From NCBI RefSeq assembly GCF_001704415.2, contig NC_030826.1:32235324-32299323 (forward strand): DNA of 64,000 bases. The letters are read 5' to 3'. A program made the position numbers and the translations under genes. Of the stretch, positions 1 through 9,930 are shown one piece after another; the stretch's first letter is position 1; each line of letters starts with the position of its first letter. Origin of the DNA: Capra hircus (lineage: Eukaryota; Chordata; Mammalia; Artiodactyla; Bovidae). The notes under the pieces are model-generated. The model saw only the letters and a program-made list of their open reading frames with translations. It made no database searches and was not told the origin of the DNA.

Positions 1-524
1 TTGTCAAAAGTACATTAGATGAGAATTTGGGGACATCCAAGGAGATTAAAAAGGGATTCTGGAGGGAGCAAAGGAGGACATTGATATCTTGAACCCCTCT
101 GGAATAAAGTGGAGTCCAGGTAAACCAATATTGGAAGATTCAGACAGATCAAGTCAACTTACCCAAAGTGACACAAAAGTGGAGCTGAGGTCTGCCTATA
201 GACAAAGGAAGGACTGTTTCTATAACATCTACTCTTTCTGCTGTGATTAAAATCAGCAGCTCTCATTCACTCAGCCCCTCCCATGTCCCAGTCACTATGC
301 CAGCCAGTGATGTAACCTATTTCAACAACTGTCAACAACTGTGAATGGATGCCTTCAGGGCTGGTTTAACACTCAGCCCTCCATGTATGTTTATATGTAA
401 ATATGCAAGCAGAAATAAAAAGCTCTGCTCTGTAGCTTCTGCCAGTTTTCATGGTGTAAAGACTGCCACCAATGACCACTTTCAAGCTACCAGTATTACA
501 TCACTGAGTGCTGAGTTAGGAAAA
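1..524. other. Unassigned non-coding stretch
   Basis: No gene or repeat family recognised. The sequence is mixed composition, purine-rich to about 240, with no open frame of note. A weak resemblance to an old MIR-like remnant around 150-220 is not strong enough to call. Confidence 0.4.
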
Positions 525-720
525 GTGTTAGTCATTCAGTCATCTCCAACTCTTTTCGACTCCACGGACAGTAGCCTGTCAGGCTCCTCTGTCCATTGGC
601 AAGAATACTGCAGTGGATTGCCATTTCCTCCTCCAGGGGATCTTCCAAACCCAGGGATCGAACCTGGGTCTCCTGCATTGCAGGCAGATTCTTTACCATC
701 TGATTTACCTGGGAAGCCCA
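525..720 (-). mobile_element. Bov-tA SINE
   Basis: Antisense copy. The 3' A-unit comes first (CAATTCAGTC-like start, CTCCAACTCTTTTCGACTCC), then GGCTCCTCTGTCCAT. The tRNA-derived head is at the right, with an intact antisense B box (GGGATCGAACC near 655) and the terminal GGGAAGCCC. Roughly full length but diverged; no clear TSD. Confidence 0.9.
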
Positions 721-774
721 TTATGTGGAAAGTATCTATTAAACTTATTTATTTTTTAAGTCACTATCTGAAAC

Positions 775-935
775 AATTATTTATTCATTTATTTTGGCTG
801 TGCTGGGTCTTCTTTGTGGCACTCAGGCTTAGTTGCCCCTCAGCATGTGGGATCTTAGCTTCCCAGCCAGGGACTGAACCTGTGTCCCTGCACTGGGAGG
901 CAGATCTTAACCCCTGAACCACCAGGAAAGTCCCC
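775..935 (-). mobile_element. CHR-type tRNA-derived SINE
   Basis: Reading antisense, it begins with the 3' TTTATTTTGGCTGTGCTGGGTC tail region split over the first 30 bases and ends in ACCACCAGGAAAGTCC, the tRNA-derived head of the CHR family of cetartiodactyl SINEs. It differs from Bov-tA in lacking the A-unit. Shortened in the body. Confidence 0.8.
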
Positions 936-1966
936 ATGTATCAAATTTAAATGTCTGGGCTCACATATGAAGGAAATACATTGAAATTCATATTGATAGA
1001 AGCCACAAAACTAAAATCTTTCACTTACATAAATATGGATATTATTTGTATAAAATGCCATGTTAACTAATTTTTTTGAGTCAATTTTATTTAAATCTCA
1101 GAATTTAAGATGTTAGTACAATAAATACAGTCTTTCATTTTTCTCTATGAAAATCATTATACCAAAACACTGCAGTATTAGGATTATAAACATAAGAATA
1201 TAATCTAATAGTTATTATTTCTTGATATTTTCCATGAGATTTGTCTTTTATTTTTAAAAAAGATTTAATTTACACTGTTTCATGCCTTAGAAAGAGGAAA
1301 TCATAATATCTTGGAAAACACCGTGTAAAGTTCATTGTTTTTATGATTATTCAAGTTTATTTTGCCAAAAAATAGATCATTTTCAGGAAAAAAATCATAA
1401 AAATAAATAGAAATAAAATAAATATTTGTGCACAGCTCATACTAAGCAACAGATCTACCTTGTAATTTCTTTTTTTTTAGCTATTAATAATTAAGGATTT
1501 CTATCAGATAGTTTAAAATTTGTATATGATAGGCCATTTCAGACTTCTTAAACAATGGAAGGAAATCAAAAAGTATAGCAACTTTATTTCAATAAGACAA
1601 AAATCACTCAAAAATGGCTAAAAAGGAAGAAAGGACAAGTAAATAAAACACAGAAGTTCATAAAAGAAAGGAAATGCCTCTGGTGATATAAATATACAAT
1701 TTGCAGTCCTTCGTACTCATGCAGGCACTGACAATAAATCAACTAAACTCAATATTTTCAAAACATGTCAACCAAATGAATCATTGACTCATACTTTTTC
1801 ATTAAAGTCACAGTAGTTCTGGTTTATGGCACAGCGGTTTTTAAAAAAATACATTCTCAAAGGTTAAAGATAAGAATTTGGTGGGAATTACTGTAGGAGG
1901 TTTCTCATTTTCATTTCCTGGCAAAACAGAGCAATATCATTTTAGAAATGGAGAAAACGTACTCAA
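936..1966. other. AT-rich unassigned stretch
   Basis: About 1 kb of AT-rich sequence with many A and T runs. No ORF, no SINE, and no LINE motif that I can name. It could be a decayed LINE or simple unique intergenic DNA. Confidence 0.4.
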
Positions 1967-2118
1967 GTGTGGTTCTCAAATTTTAGCAGCATGAGAGTCA
2001 AACTTAAGTCTCTGATGCAGAGGGTCTGGGTGGGGTCCCCAGTGTGCATCTCTTAACAAGGTTTGGAGGGGATGTGGGCGCTGCTGGCCTGGGACCACAC
2101 TCTGAGAACTGCTGCTCT
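1967..2118 (+). mobile_element. MER5A DNA-transposon relic
   Basis: Starts GTGGTTCTCAAATTTTAGCA and ends GACCACACTCTGAGAACTGC, the terminal inverted repeats of MER5A, a non-autonomous hAT-Charlie element. The internal GATGCAGAGGGTCTGGGTGG block also matches. Confidence 0.8.
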
Positions 2119-2577
2119 GGAGCCCCTCCTTCTGATCTGTGGGCATCCCCCAGGGCCAAATTTGATGCGGGAACCTGACTCCCAGACTGACTTCATCTTG
2201 CTTCTTCTACCAGCAGGAATTGTCTGTGAGGATCACAGTCTTTGGAACTTAAGCCTTGCTAATGATGAGAAGCTCCTCTAGACGCCCCTGTGCAAAAGAA
2301 AAATATACATTCACTAATTAGCTGTAATTGGATGGACCTGTTAGCAATAAAGTCTGCACTAGGAGATTTAAAGAAAATCTGACTTTTTTTTTTTTTTAAC
2401 TTGACCAACACAAGCAAACTGGAATATAGCCCAAGAAAGTCTTTAAAATTAGAATCAGAAAATAAGTTAAACTTGACACTTGACAAAATTTTTAAATCAT
2501 TTAATCTAAGTAGTTAGCCAAAACAGTGTAAGGCAATAATAGGCCTTTCTTATAAATCACATTGCTTTACCATGTAT
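2119..2577. other. Unassigned stretch with T14 run
   Basis: No repeat family recognised. It contains a T14 homopolymer at 2384-2397 and a short homeodomain-like motif cluster at 2306-2335, listed separately. Confidence 0.35.
2306..2335. promoter_or_regulatory. Candidate conserved element (TAATTA/TAATTG motifs)
   Basis: CACTAATTAGCTGTAATTGG gives two homeodomain-type cores (TAATTA, TAATTG) within 20 bases in otherwise repeat-free sequence. This is motif evidence only; function is inferred and weak. Confidence 0.15.
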
Positions 2578-2646
2578 CAGTTCAGTTCAGTTCAGTTCAG
2601 TCGCTCAGACGTGTCCGACTCTTTGCGACCCCATGAATTGCAGCAT
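2578..2646 (-). mobile_element. BovB 3' terminus, short
   Basis: Contains the (TTCAG)n tail in antisense and then CGCTCAGACGTGTCCGACTC and GACCCCATGAATTGCAGCA, the last ~60 bases of the BovB (RTE) LINE. Severely 5'-truncated. Confidence 0.75.
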
Positions 2647-2667
2647 AGAGCATGTTTAATTATCAAA

Positions 2668-2872
2668 AGCTTGCACAGTGCTTACGATGGCCAGACATCA
2701 TCCAAAGTGCTCTGCAGAGGAAACCTGACTGAATTCTCTATGAAAGAGGCATTATTCTTCTTGGCACAGAGAAGTGAGTTGCCAAGACCACACAGCTGGT
2801 TAGGAGCAACCCAGGGATTTGAACCCAGATAGTATGAGTCCAGCATTCATGTTCTTAGCCACCATGCTCTGA
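2668..2872 (-). mobile_element. MIR SINE
   Basis: An antisense MIR with the recognisable series GGCACAGAGAAGTGAGTTGCC, CACACAGCTGGTTAGGAGCA and GATTTGAACCCAGATAGT, ending in the TTCTTAGCCACCATGCTCT head. Old and diverged but nearly full length. Confidence 0.85.
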
Positions 2873-2911
2873 TCCTTGATAACTGACTCACATTAAGACA
2901 ATCATGAAGGC

Positions 2912-3075
2912 AAGAGAAGGGAGCCACAGAGGATGAGATGGTTGGATGGCATCATCAACTCAATGGACATGAGTTTGAGCAAACTCTGGGAGACGGTGAA
3001 AGACAGGGAAGCCTTGTGTGCTGCAGTCCATGGAGTCGCAGAGTCGGACACAACTGAGCGACTGAATAGCAGCAA
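2912..3075 (+). mobile_element. BovB 3' end
   Basis: Sense 3' terminus: GAGGATGAGATGGTTGGATG, then ATGGACATGAGTTTGAGCAA, then CAGAGTCGGACACAACTGAG and an AGC-type tail. 5'-truncated to about 160 bases. Confidence 0.85.
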
Positions 3076-3093
3076 AGATAATCTTATGTTTAA

Positions 3094-3251
3094 AACCTGG
3101 CTGCACCTCAGACTCACCTTGGGGGCATCTAAAGCGTGCTGACGCCTGCAGCTTCCCCAATCAACTGAATCAAAATCTTTGCAGGTGGGGCCCAAGCATT
3201 GGTAGGTTTTAAAGGCACCCTCAGATGACACTAGAAACAGCCAGGGTTGAG
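3094..3251. mobile_element. MER20 DNA-transposon relic
   Basis: Near-palindromic hAT element: CCTGGCTGCACCTCAGACTC at the left mirrors CAGCCAGGGTTGA at the right, with GGTGGGGCCCAAGCATTGGT in the middle. MER20 copies are known in other mammals to carry regulatory sites; nothing here shows that for this copy. Confidence 0.75.
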
Positions 3252-3589
3252 TGTATTTCAATACAATGGCAGCTGACAGTGCTCGTCCCTCATGTCTGCT
3301 TTTTCTTTGGAAGCAGCTGGGAGGACGGCATCTCTGAAGGCTGTTCAATACGCCCCAGGGAGGGGAACGCCAAAGAGGGTTGAGACCTAATGCTTTTCTG
3401 CACGGATGTGGCTCCAAAATGCCAGACCTAAGAAAGACACAGTAAACTATTGTTCTACGAGTTGCATGAAGACTCTGGATTAGTCTCCCGGTGGCTTCGG
3501 GCTGCCGCTGCTGAGACCTCGGTGCACTGGCAGCGGTTCTCATCCTGTGCTTTTAGCTGATATTCCTTCTCACGTTCTACATTAGAAAT
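3252..3589. other. Unassigned stretch
   Basis: Mixed composition with some CpGs (for example around 3400 and 3485). No repeat family or exon structure identified. An open antisense frame running through it continues into flanking repeats and has no recognisable domain. Confidence 0.35.
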
Positions 3590-3796
3590 CAGCTGGGTGG
3601 CTCAGGTGGTAAAGAATCTGCCGGCAGTGCAGGAGACCCAGGTTGGATCCCTGGGTTGGGAAGATCCCCTGGAGGAGGCAGTGGCAACCCACTCCAGTAT
3701 TCTTGCCTGGAGAATCCCACGGACAGAGGAGCCTGGTGGGGCACACATGCCATGGGTCACAAAGAACTGAACACGACTTAGTGACTAAGACTTTAT
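3590..3796 (+). mobile_element. Bov-tA SINE
   Basis: Sense copy with the tRNA head (GGTGGCTCAGGTGGTAAAGA), a B box slightly altered to GGTTGGATCCC, and the A-unit ending GACTTAGTGACTAAGACTTT. A short CA-rich tail follows to about 3806. Confidence 0.93.
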
Positions 3797-4254
3797 CACA
3801 CACACCTCGATTTTTTGCCTTGGAACTTTGGCCCTAAACCCTCCTGCCTAAACTCCGTGCCTTGGGCGTCACCTGGTGGGGGAGCATCTGTCCCTTAAGA
3901 TTTCAGGGAAAACTTGAGATGAAGGATGGTGCAACCAGCCAGCCTGGTGAGGATTTGAGGCTCACATCTAGAATAAACTGTGATTGACACTGATATGAGG
4001 AGAAGGCTGGCCTCCGGGTCACATAGTTTCCCTTTGAAACGTCCTTTCTGTTTTCTCTAAGCGTGTGATGGCGCCAGATCCACATTAAAACAAAAGTAAC
4101 CACAGGGCTTTAATACCAATTAAGTGAGATTACGGAGGAAATGATCACTAAGAATTAAATAGCCAAAAAAGAAAAAATGGCAATGCTAATAGTGCAGTAT
4201 TGGCACAAATTAGCACTCAATAATTGCCCATAAGGGCTGCCTGATCTGTGTGGG
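3797..4254. other. Unassigned stretch
   Basis: No repeat or ORF that I can support. It runs from CA-rich SINE tail into ordinary sequence, A-rich near 4160-4180. Confidence 0.35.
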
Positions 4255-4445
4255 TAACAGCAGCAGCTCTTGTCATCACATGTAGACGTGCCCACCTCAT
4301 CTCACCCTCCCAGCCACTGTCAATCATCCTGTTCATCATCAAAGGAGATGAACCAGGGAGCCAAGGATCTCTCTCCAGCACACGGCATGAAGCAGGGGCA
4401 GAGCCGTGATTTGAACCCAGCTCTAATGCTAAATCAGGACCAGAT
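4255..4445 (-). mobile_element. MIR SINE, weak
   Basis: GGCAGAGCCGTGATTTGAACCC-like sequence at 4399-4420 is the antisense MIR core. Weaker support upstream (CATCAAAGGAGATGAACCAG). The ends are uncertain. Confidence 0.55.
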
Positions 4446-4560
4446 ATATAACTTATGGGGCCCCTTGTTTAAAAAATGAATGAAGAACTTCAAAATGTCA
4501 GCAGAAGAGCATTAAACCAGGCTCGGTCCTTCAAAGTATGGGATCTGTGACTGTTCCTTG

Positions 4561-4705
4561 CTGCTCAAAGTGTGTTCAGAGCCAACAGAGCCAGCATCCA
4601 GACAGTTAACTAGAGATGCAGACGCTCAGCACCCCACCACCCCAAGGACCCAGTGAATAACAGTCTGCATCTTGATTAGACTCTTCCGGGGGGATCTGAG
4701 TGCCC
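4561..4705 (-). mobile_element. MER5A DNA-transposon relic
   Basis: Begins TGCTCAAAGTGTGTTCAGAG, continues with CAGCATCCAGACAG and ACCCAGTGAATAACAGTCTG, and ends GGGGGGATCTGAGTGCCC, matching MER5A read from its 3' side. Diverged; the outer terminal repeat is lost. Confidence 0.6.
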
Positions 4706-4790
4706 TTTAAACTTGAAGAGGAATCGCTGAGCCCTCCCACCCTTGCTTTCCTTCAAGGCAAATTTCCAGAGCACTGGAGTCAGGTGGCCC

Positions 4791-4920
4791 TGGAGAAGGG
4801 TATGGCAGCCCACTCCAGTATTCTTGCCTGGAGAATCCCGTGGACAGAGGACCTGATGGGCTACAGTCCATGGGGTCGCAAAGGGTCAGACACAACTGAA
4901 GTGAATTAGCACGCACACAC
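4791..4920 (+). mobile_element. Bov-tA SINE, 5'-truncated
   Basis: Only the A-unit remains, from GGAGAAGGGTATGGCAGCCC to CACAACTGAAGTGAATTAGC, with a short (AC) tail. The tRNA-derived head is missing. Confidence 0.88.
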
Positions 4921-5335
4921 GGAGTCACGTGGAATATCTCCCCATCACCACTCCAGGGTGCGCATATGACCATGTCTTTTATTTCTCCAGGTACTTGAAC
5001 ATATACCATCTGCACAGGAACCCATGCTTCTCCTTCCTGAGTTCCCTTCCACCTTGGGAAAGTCTGTCTGGCTCCCAAGAGCCCTCAGGGCTGACAGGTA
5101 AAACCCTCTGGTGGAGGCAGGTCCACAGCTGCACGGATGTTCCTGTGGGTTTATATCCCTAGTGGATCCCAAGTTGGGCTCACTGAGTTGTTCTTTTTGT
5201 TCCTGGGCCCCTGATCAAAACTTTGCCCAAGGTGCACCGCCAGGCAGCCCACATAGACACCCCTTCCTCCACAGGGCAGCATCCTGTGGGTCCCCAGCAT
5301 GCTTTGCTGGCGGTAAACTTATGTAGGGTCATCGT
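4921..5335. other. Unassigned stretch
   Basis: About 415 bases of moderately GC-rich sequence with several overlapping short open frames on both strands, none with a recognisable domain or splice context. Confidence 0.35.
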
Positions 5336-5347
5336 AATCCACCAGTG

Positions 5348-5540
5348 GGGCTTCCCAGGAGGTTCAGCAGTAAAGAATCCTCCTCCATTGATTCAGTCCC
5401 TGGGTGGAGACAATCCCCTGGAGAAGAGAATGGCCACCCACTCCAGTATTCTTGCCTGGGGAATCCCATAGACAGAGGAGCCTGGTGGACTACAGTTCAT
5501 GGGGTTGCAAAAAGTCGACACGATTGAGCAACTGAACAAC
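5348..5540 (+). mobile_element. Bov-tA SINE with 12-bp TSD
   Basis: Near full-length sense copy flanked by a perfect 12-bp direct repeat AATCCACCAGTG at 5336-5347 and 5541-5552, the signature of LINE-mediated target-primed insertion. The tRNA head has decayed (B box not intact). Confidence 0.93.
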
Positions 5541-5552
5541 AATCCACCAGTG

Positions 5553-6660
5553 AGACTCTGGCAACACTGAATATCCAAATGTTAGGAATCTTGATCCATT
5601 TTCTCCCAGTAAGTTCCTGTGACAAGCAGAAAAAGGACCCCCAAGGAACTCCACATGCTTGTCCCCAAAACCTGTGACTATATTACCCCATGGTCCAAGC
5701 CACAGTCTGCTGGGCTGCCCTGCATGCAGTGGGATCTCTGCCAAGAAGCCCTTGGCCCAAGCCTACCCTGCCCTCTTCCCAACCTGCACTCCCTGGGTTC
5801 ACTGCTCGTTGATGGGCTTCTGGAAGGAAGGGCAGGAAGTGGGTGTTAAAACACCCACGGTCTAGGCTGGGTGCAGGGCAGGGGGCAGATATCTGTCTAC
5901 AGGAATGGCCAGCCCCTCACAGCTTCCACGCGAGGATGATCAGTGATGTAGATGCTGTACCTGGATTTGATCATGGGTGATTGAAATGGTTACAGCACGT
6001 GGCTTTAGATCTTGTTCCAAAGACAGTAAATCTCACCTGGCATGCAGCGGGTTGTCGTAAACAGCCGCAGATGGAGCCCTTCAGGGATGCTCCTCTTCTT
6101 CAAGCATCCCCAGAGGGAGGACTATTTTATGAGAGGGTAGCACGCAGCGGAGGATAGATGCAAGCTCTCCTCTGGAGCAGCAGGTCTCCCATCTGTTAAT
6201 CTCATTCTCCTCATGGACCCTGTCCAGAAAGTTTACAGCCCAAGGTGGCCCTTGTTTAAGGGCTCCGGAGGATGACTCCATTCCCAGAGAGGCTTTGCGT
6301 CCAGCAGCCCCATATAGAAGACAGGGTTTGGAGAGGGATGAAGAGAGTCTAGGAAGCAGGCAAGGAGAGGGAGTACTGCCTGTCCCCACGAAGCCCAGAT
6401 TGCAGCCTGGAGGGGACTCATGGGACTAGATGTCAGGAGCTCTGCTGTTTCTTTTCTGGGGCTGTGTGCTGGGGGCAGAAGAAACATCCTGGAAGAAATT
6501 AGCTGGAGGGATTCTCTTCCTGCAGGAGAGGGTGTAGGAGCTTCAGAGAGTGGGGTGCTCCAAGAAGAGCAGCCAAAAGAGAGCTTTTCTGGAAATCTAG
6601 GACTCTGAGATGCTTCTGTGTTCCTTCTGTAAACACCGTGAGGATCTTATCTTCATATAA

Positions 6661-6664
<4 letters not shown>
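5553..6664. other. Unassigned stretch
   Basis: About 1.1 kb free of recognised young repeats. Around 5635-5690, GGACCCCCAAGGAACTCC and ACCTGTGACTATATTACC resemble an old interspersed repeat that I cannot name. Short open frames occur on both strands without domain signals. Confidence 0.35.
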
Positions 6665-6710
<46 letters not shown>

Positions 6711-6725
6711 TGCGCGCGCGCGCGC
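6665..6725. repeat. (TG)n-(CG)n microsatellite
   Basis: About 40 bases of alternating TG followed by about 18 bases of alternating GC/TG steps. It abuts the 3' tail side of the antisense Bov-tA at 6726, the usual seeding site for such tracts. The alternating purine-pyrimidine run can adopt Z-DNA. Confidence 0.95.
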
Positions 6726-6929
6726 TCAGTCAGTCATGTCCGACTCTTTGTGACCCCATGGACTGCAGCCTGCCAGGCTCCTCTGTCCACTGGATTCTCC
6801 TGGCAAGAATACTGGTGCGGGTTGCCACTTCCTTCTGCAGGGGAGTCTTCCCAACCCAGAGACCAATCCCGCATCTCTTATATCGCCTGCGTTGGCAGGT
6901 GGATTCTTTGCCGCTAGTGCCACCTAGGA
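6726..6929 (-). mobile_element. Bov-tA SINE
   Basis: Antisense copy from CTCAGTCAGTCATGTCCGAC to GTGCCACCTAGG. The antisense B-box region is altered to GAGACCAATCC, so its Pol III promoter is probably dead. Its 3' end carries the TG/CG tract. Confidence 0.92.
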
Positions 6930-7627
6930 TGTTTAAACTATGCACGCACAGCAGGAAAAGCTTAACTTTTGAAAACCACTGATTCTGTGGCACAGTTACA
7001 AAAGCATGAGAGATGAGACAGTCATGGTGGTTGGAAAAAAAAAACACAGGACACATTTTCAGACTGGAAAGGAGCTATGAGGTTTGAGATGAATGCTCCT
7101 GACCTCACAGCAAGAACCCTGATCCTCTTGACAGAAATGGGAAAATTAGGAAACTGGTGCAGGAAAAATCTCCCATCCCTAACAGGTTGAGTCAAGTTAA
7201 AGTCAAGGTGAATTTCCTGAGCATTTCTCTCATGGAAGATGTCTGACAGAGAGCAAACACAGAGACATCTGTGGGCGTTCAAAGGAGAAAACGTTTTTTG
7301 AGGTCAAGGCATCGTTCACGGCACACAGGACAGCCTTTTCCCACTGGGCTTTGTCAGGTGGCATTATCCGGCAACTTTGAACGTTCAAGTCCAAGGTTGG
7401 GGCTCCCAGTCTTGCGGTGTCGGAAACTTTCAGCATCCTGAGGTTGAGGAGCAGATGCCTGGATCAAGTTCATGTCTTTTCCCCTAATCAGAGCTTTTCT
7501 TCACAGTTTATGATGCTCAAACAATTTATGGCTGAAACAGCCTCCTTCCAAATCCTCTTCACGTTGCACTTTAGCCAGAAATTACAAGAGGGTACCAATA
7601 CTCTTAAGAAACTATTGAATGATTTTC
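6930..7627. other. Unassigned stretch
   Basis: About 700 bases without a recognisable repeat. Contains an A10 run near 7038. Two antisense open frames of 68-86 codons lack any recognisable domain. Confidence 0.35.
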
Positions 7628-7832
7628 TGTTGTTGTTTAGTCATTAGGTTGTGTTTGACTCTTTTGCGACTCCATGGACTAGTAGCCTACAAGGATACTC
7701 GGTCCATAGGATTTTCCCAGGCAAGAATACTGGAGTGGGTTGCCATATCCTTCTCCAGGGGATCTTCCCGACCCAGGGATCGAACCCGTGTCTCCTGGCT
7801 TGGCAGGTGGATGCTTTACACCAAGCCACTAT
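7628..7832 (-). mobile_element. Bov-tA SINE
   Basis: Antisense copy from TTGTTTAGTCATTAGG to ACACCAAGCCACTATGAA. The antisense B box GGGATCGAACC is intact near 7777. A short TTG repeat lies at the tail (7629-7637). Confidence 0.92.
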
Positions 7833-8437
7833 GAAGCATTGAGTAACTTACTTCTGATGAAATAGTAGGTTTACGCCAGAATATGTAGGGGGCAGTTGAC
7901 CCTCTTGGAACAAAAATTCCCATTTAAACACCAATTTAAGATACATTATTTTTAAACAAAAATGACCAAGCACCAGGGACCTCTACAATTTGAATAAAGA
8001 TTCCATGTTTATCACAAAGGATACGATAATCTTGAAGAAGCAGTGACAGTTAGCAGCAAGAAAAGTCAGACCTAGGAGAGAGTTTCGAAAGAAAATATTG
8101 TTTTAAAAAATAAATGTGTCCTAGAAGAGATTATCTCTCTAAAATGCTCTTAGATAATTGTCGCCTACCATTTCCACTGAATTCTTTCCTCCCTAATTTG
8201 AAATATTATAGCTTGGAAATACCCAGTAAAGCACCCAACATGGGCTTCACGTCATGAATTTGATGATGCCTTCAACACTCCTCTACTAGCTGCCCAATAA
8301 TGAGAAATGGATGATGCCCATGACAAGTAACGTGCTGGGGAAAACAAAGTGTGGGGTAGGGAGGGGAGGAGAAAAGGGTCTAAATCTCACAGGAAATTCT
8401 AGAACATTTGCTAAGCATTTTGTTCCAAAGTCGTCTT
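7833..8437. other. Unassigned stretch
   Basis: AT-rich in the first half (7900-8120), more mixed after. No ORF or repeat family that I can support. Confidence 0.35.
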
Positions 8438-8752
8438 TGTTTTTGGCTGTGCTAGGTCTTCACTGCTGCACGACTAGTTTCTAGTCCAGCCGAGTGGGGC
8501 TGTGCTCTAGCTGTGGTGCAGGCTTCTCGTTGCGCTGGCTTCTCTTGTTGCAGAGCATGGGCTCTAGGGCACGAGGTCTCAGTAGCTGTGGTTCCCAGAC
8601 TCTAGAGCACAGGCTCCATAGTTGTGGTACATGGGCTTCAGTTGCTCTGGGGCATGTGTGGTCTTCCCAGACCAGGGATCGAACCCATGTCTCCTGCATT
8701 GGCAGGTGGATTTTTTTTTTTTTTTTAACCACTGAACCACCAGGAAAGTTCT
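8438..8752 (-). mobile_element. CHR-type SINE, full length, with internal T16
   Basis: One of the longest CHR-family copies here (about 315 bases): antisense TTTTTGGCTGTGCTAGGTC at the left and CCACTGAACCACCAGGAAAG at the right. A T16 run at 8711-8726 replaces the short ATTCTT normally found between GGCAGGTGG and AACCACTG inside the tRNA-derived head. Confidence 0.9.
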
Positions 8753-9557
8753 GTTCCAAAGTCTTGAACTCTCTTGCCCCCAGCATCACAGGATCACTAA
8801 TATTGTGCTAAGGGTAACCTCTCCCTTAGAGAGAAAAAGGATGCATTGAAACATGAAAATTTTAAAAATAAATATATAAGTGATTCTCCCCTAGGAAATC
8901 AGATTCAGTGTTGGAACATTCCTTTGGCTTAGCACATAAGCAGTTATCCTTTTAGCCCTAAAATGAACACCAGTGAAATTAGGAAGTGCCTGAATTCCAC
9001 AGCAGACTAAACAGGATAAGAGATTTTTTAAAAAGTTAAAGGAAAAAAAAAAAAAAAAACCACAGAGAAAGCCTGAAAAGGGGAGAGAGGAATGGACAGC
9101 GAATCCCTCAGGTTGACTAATTCTCACTACGTGAGCTCAGATAGCCGCCCTGACCTTCACACGCTGCACGGACCAGCAGAGTGAGTCAGGTGGTTGACTG
9201 TGAGCTCCTTCAAGCTTTCTTTTTTAAATTATCGTCTTCAATTTACAAACCAAATGGAAAAATGTCTATTTTGGTGAGCCATGGCATTATAGTTTGGAAA
9301 GTCAGCTAATGAATGATTAGACAGTACAGCAAATGCTGCTGAAGGCACTGAACCCTAGAATGTGGTTTGTGTTGCTTTCTTTTCTGTGTGGGCTTTTAGT
9401 TTTGGTTTTGAGAGACTCGCTTGTTTGGAGGAATGAGCATCATTGTTTTATTCTGCAGGAGGGGGGAAGAGCTTGACAGCATCTGATGGTGTTTCTTCCC
9501 ACCCACCAAACTGACTTAGACGTTAAGATTTGGTGCTTAAGAGTTTATGCAAATGAA
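8753..9557. other. Unassigned stretch with A-run
   Basis: No repeat family recognised except an A-rich run near 9042-9058. The part from about 9210 to 9480 is repeat-free and includes the candidate element at 9298-9345. Confidence 0.35.
9298..9345. promoter_or_regulatory. Candidate conserved element
   Basis: Repeat-free segment with CAGCTAATGAATGATTAG (TAAT, TGATTA cores) next to an AAATGCTGCTGAAGG block. The texture resembles deeply conserved vertebrate enhancers, but conservation cannot be seen from one sequence. Confidence 0.18.
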
Positions 9558-9616
9558 TGTTGTTCAGTCGTTAAGTCGAGTCTGACTCTTTGCAACCCCA
9601 TCGACTGCAGCACATA
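9558..9616 (-). mobile_element. Bov-tA 3' fragment
   Basis: GTTGTTCAGTCGTTAAGTCG, then GACTCTTTGCAACCCCAT: only the outer A-unit of an antisense copy, ending abruptly at GCAGCACATAGG. Confidence 0.75.
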
Positions 9617-9800
9617 GGATACATCATAGAATCACACTCAGATCTCACAGTTTTCCATCTCGTCTCAGACCCAAGACCGCTCAGGCAGACAAAAATATGA
9701 CTTCCCCAGTCATGTTTCCTGGCATGTCTGGGATCCGCTGGCAGAATTTTATTCCGTAGGTTTGGATGGATGTTTGAAGTATAGAAGGCTGGGTCGAGAG

Positions 9801-9930
9801 GATCCTCCAGAGAAGGAAATGACTACTCACTCCAGGATTCTTGCCTGGAGAATCCCATGGACAGAGGAACCTGGCAGGATACAGCCCATGGGGTCACATA
9901 GAGTCGGACACAATTTAGCGGCTGAGTATG
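9801..9930 (+). mobile_element. Bov-tA SINE, 5'-truncated
   Basis: GATCCTCCAGAGAAGGAAAT to GACACAATTTAGCGGCTGAG: sense A-unit only. It lies 185 bases from an oppositely oriented fragment, with the 3' tails facing outward. Confidence 0.85.

Noticed and set aside
3590..3796. tRNA-like heads of the SINEs as possible tRNA genes (this copy as example)
   Set aside because: A and B boxes are present in degraded form but no cloverleaf or anticodon arm is kept; these are SINE heads.
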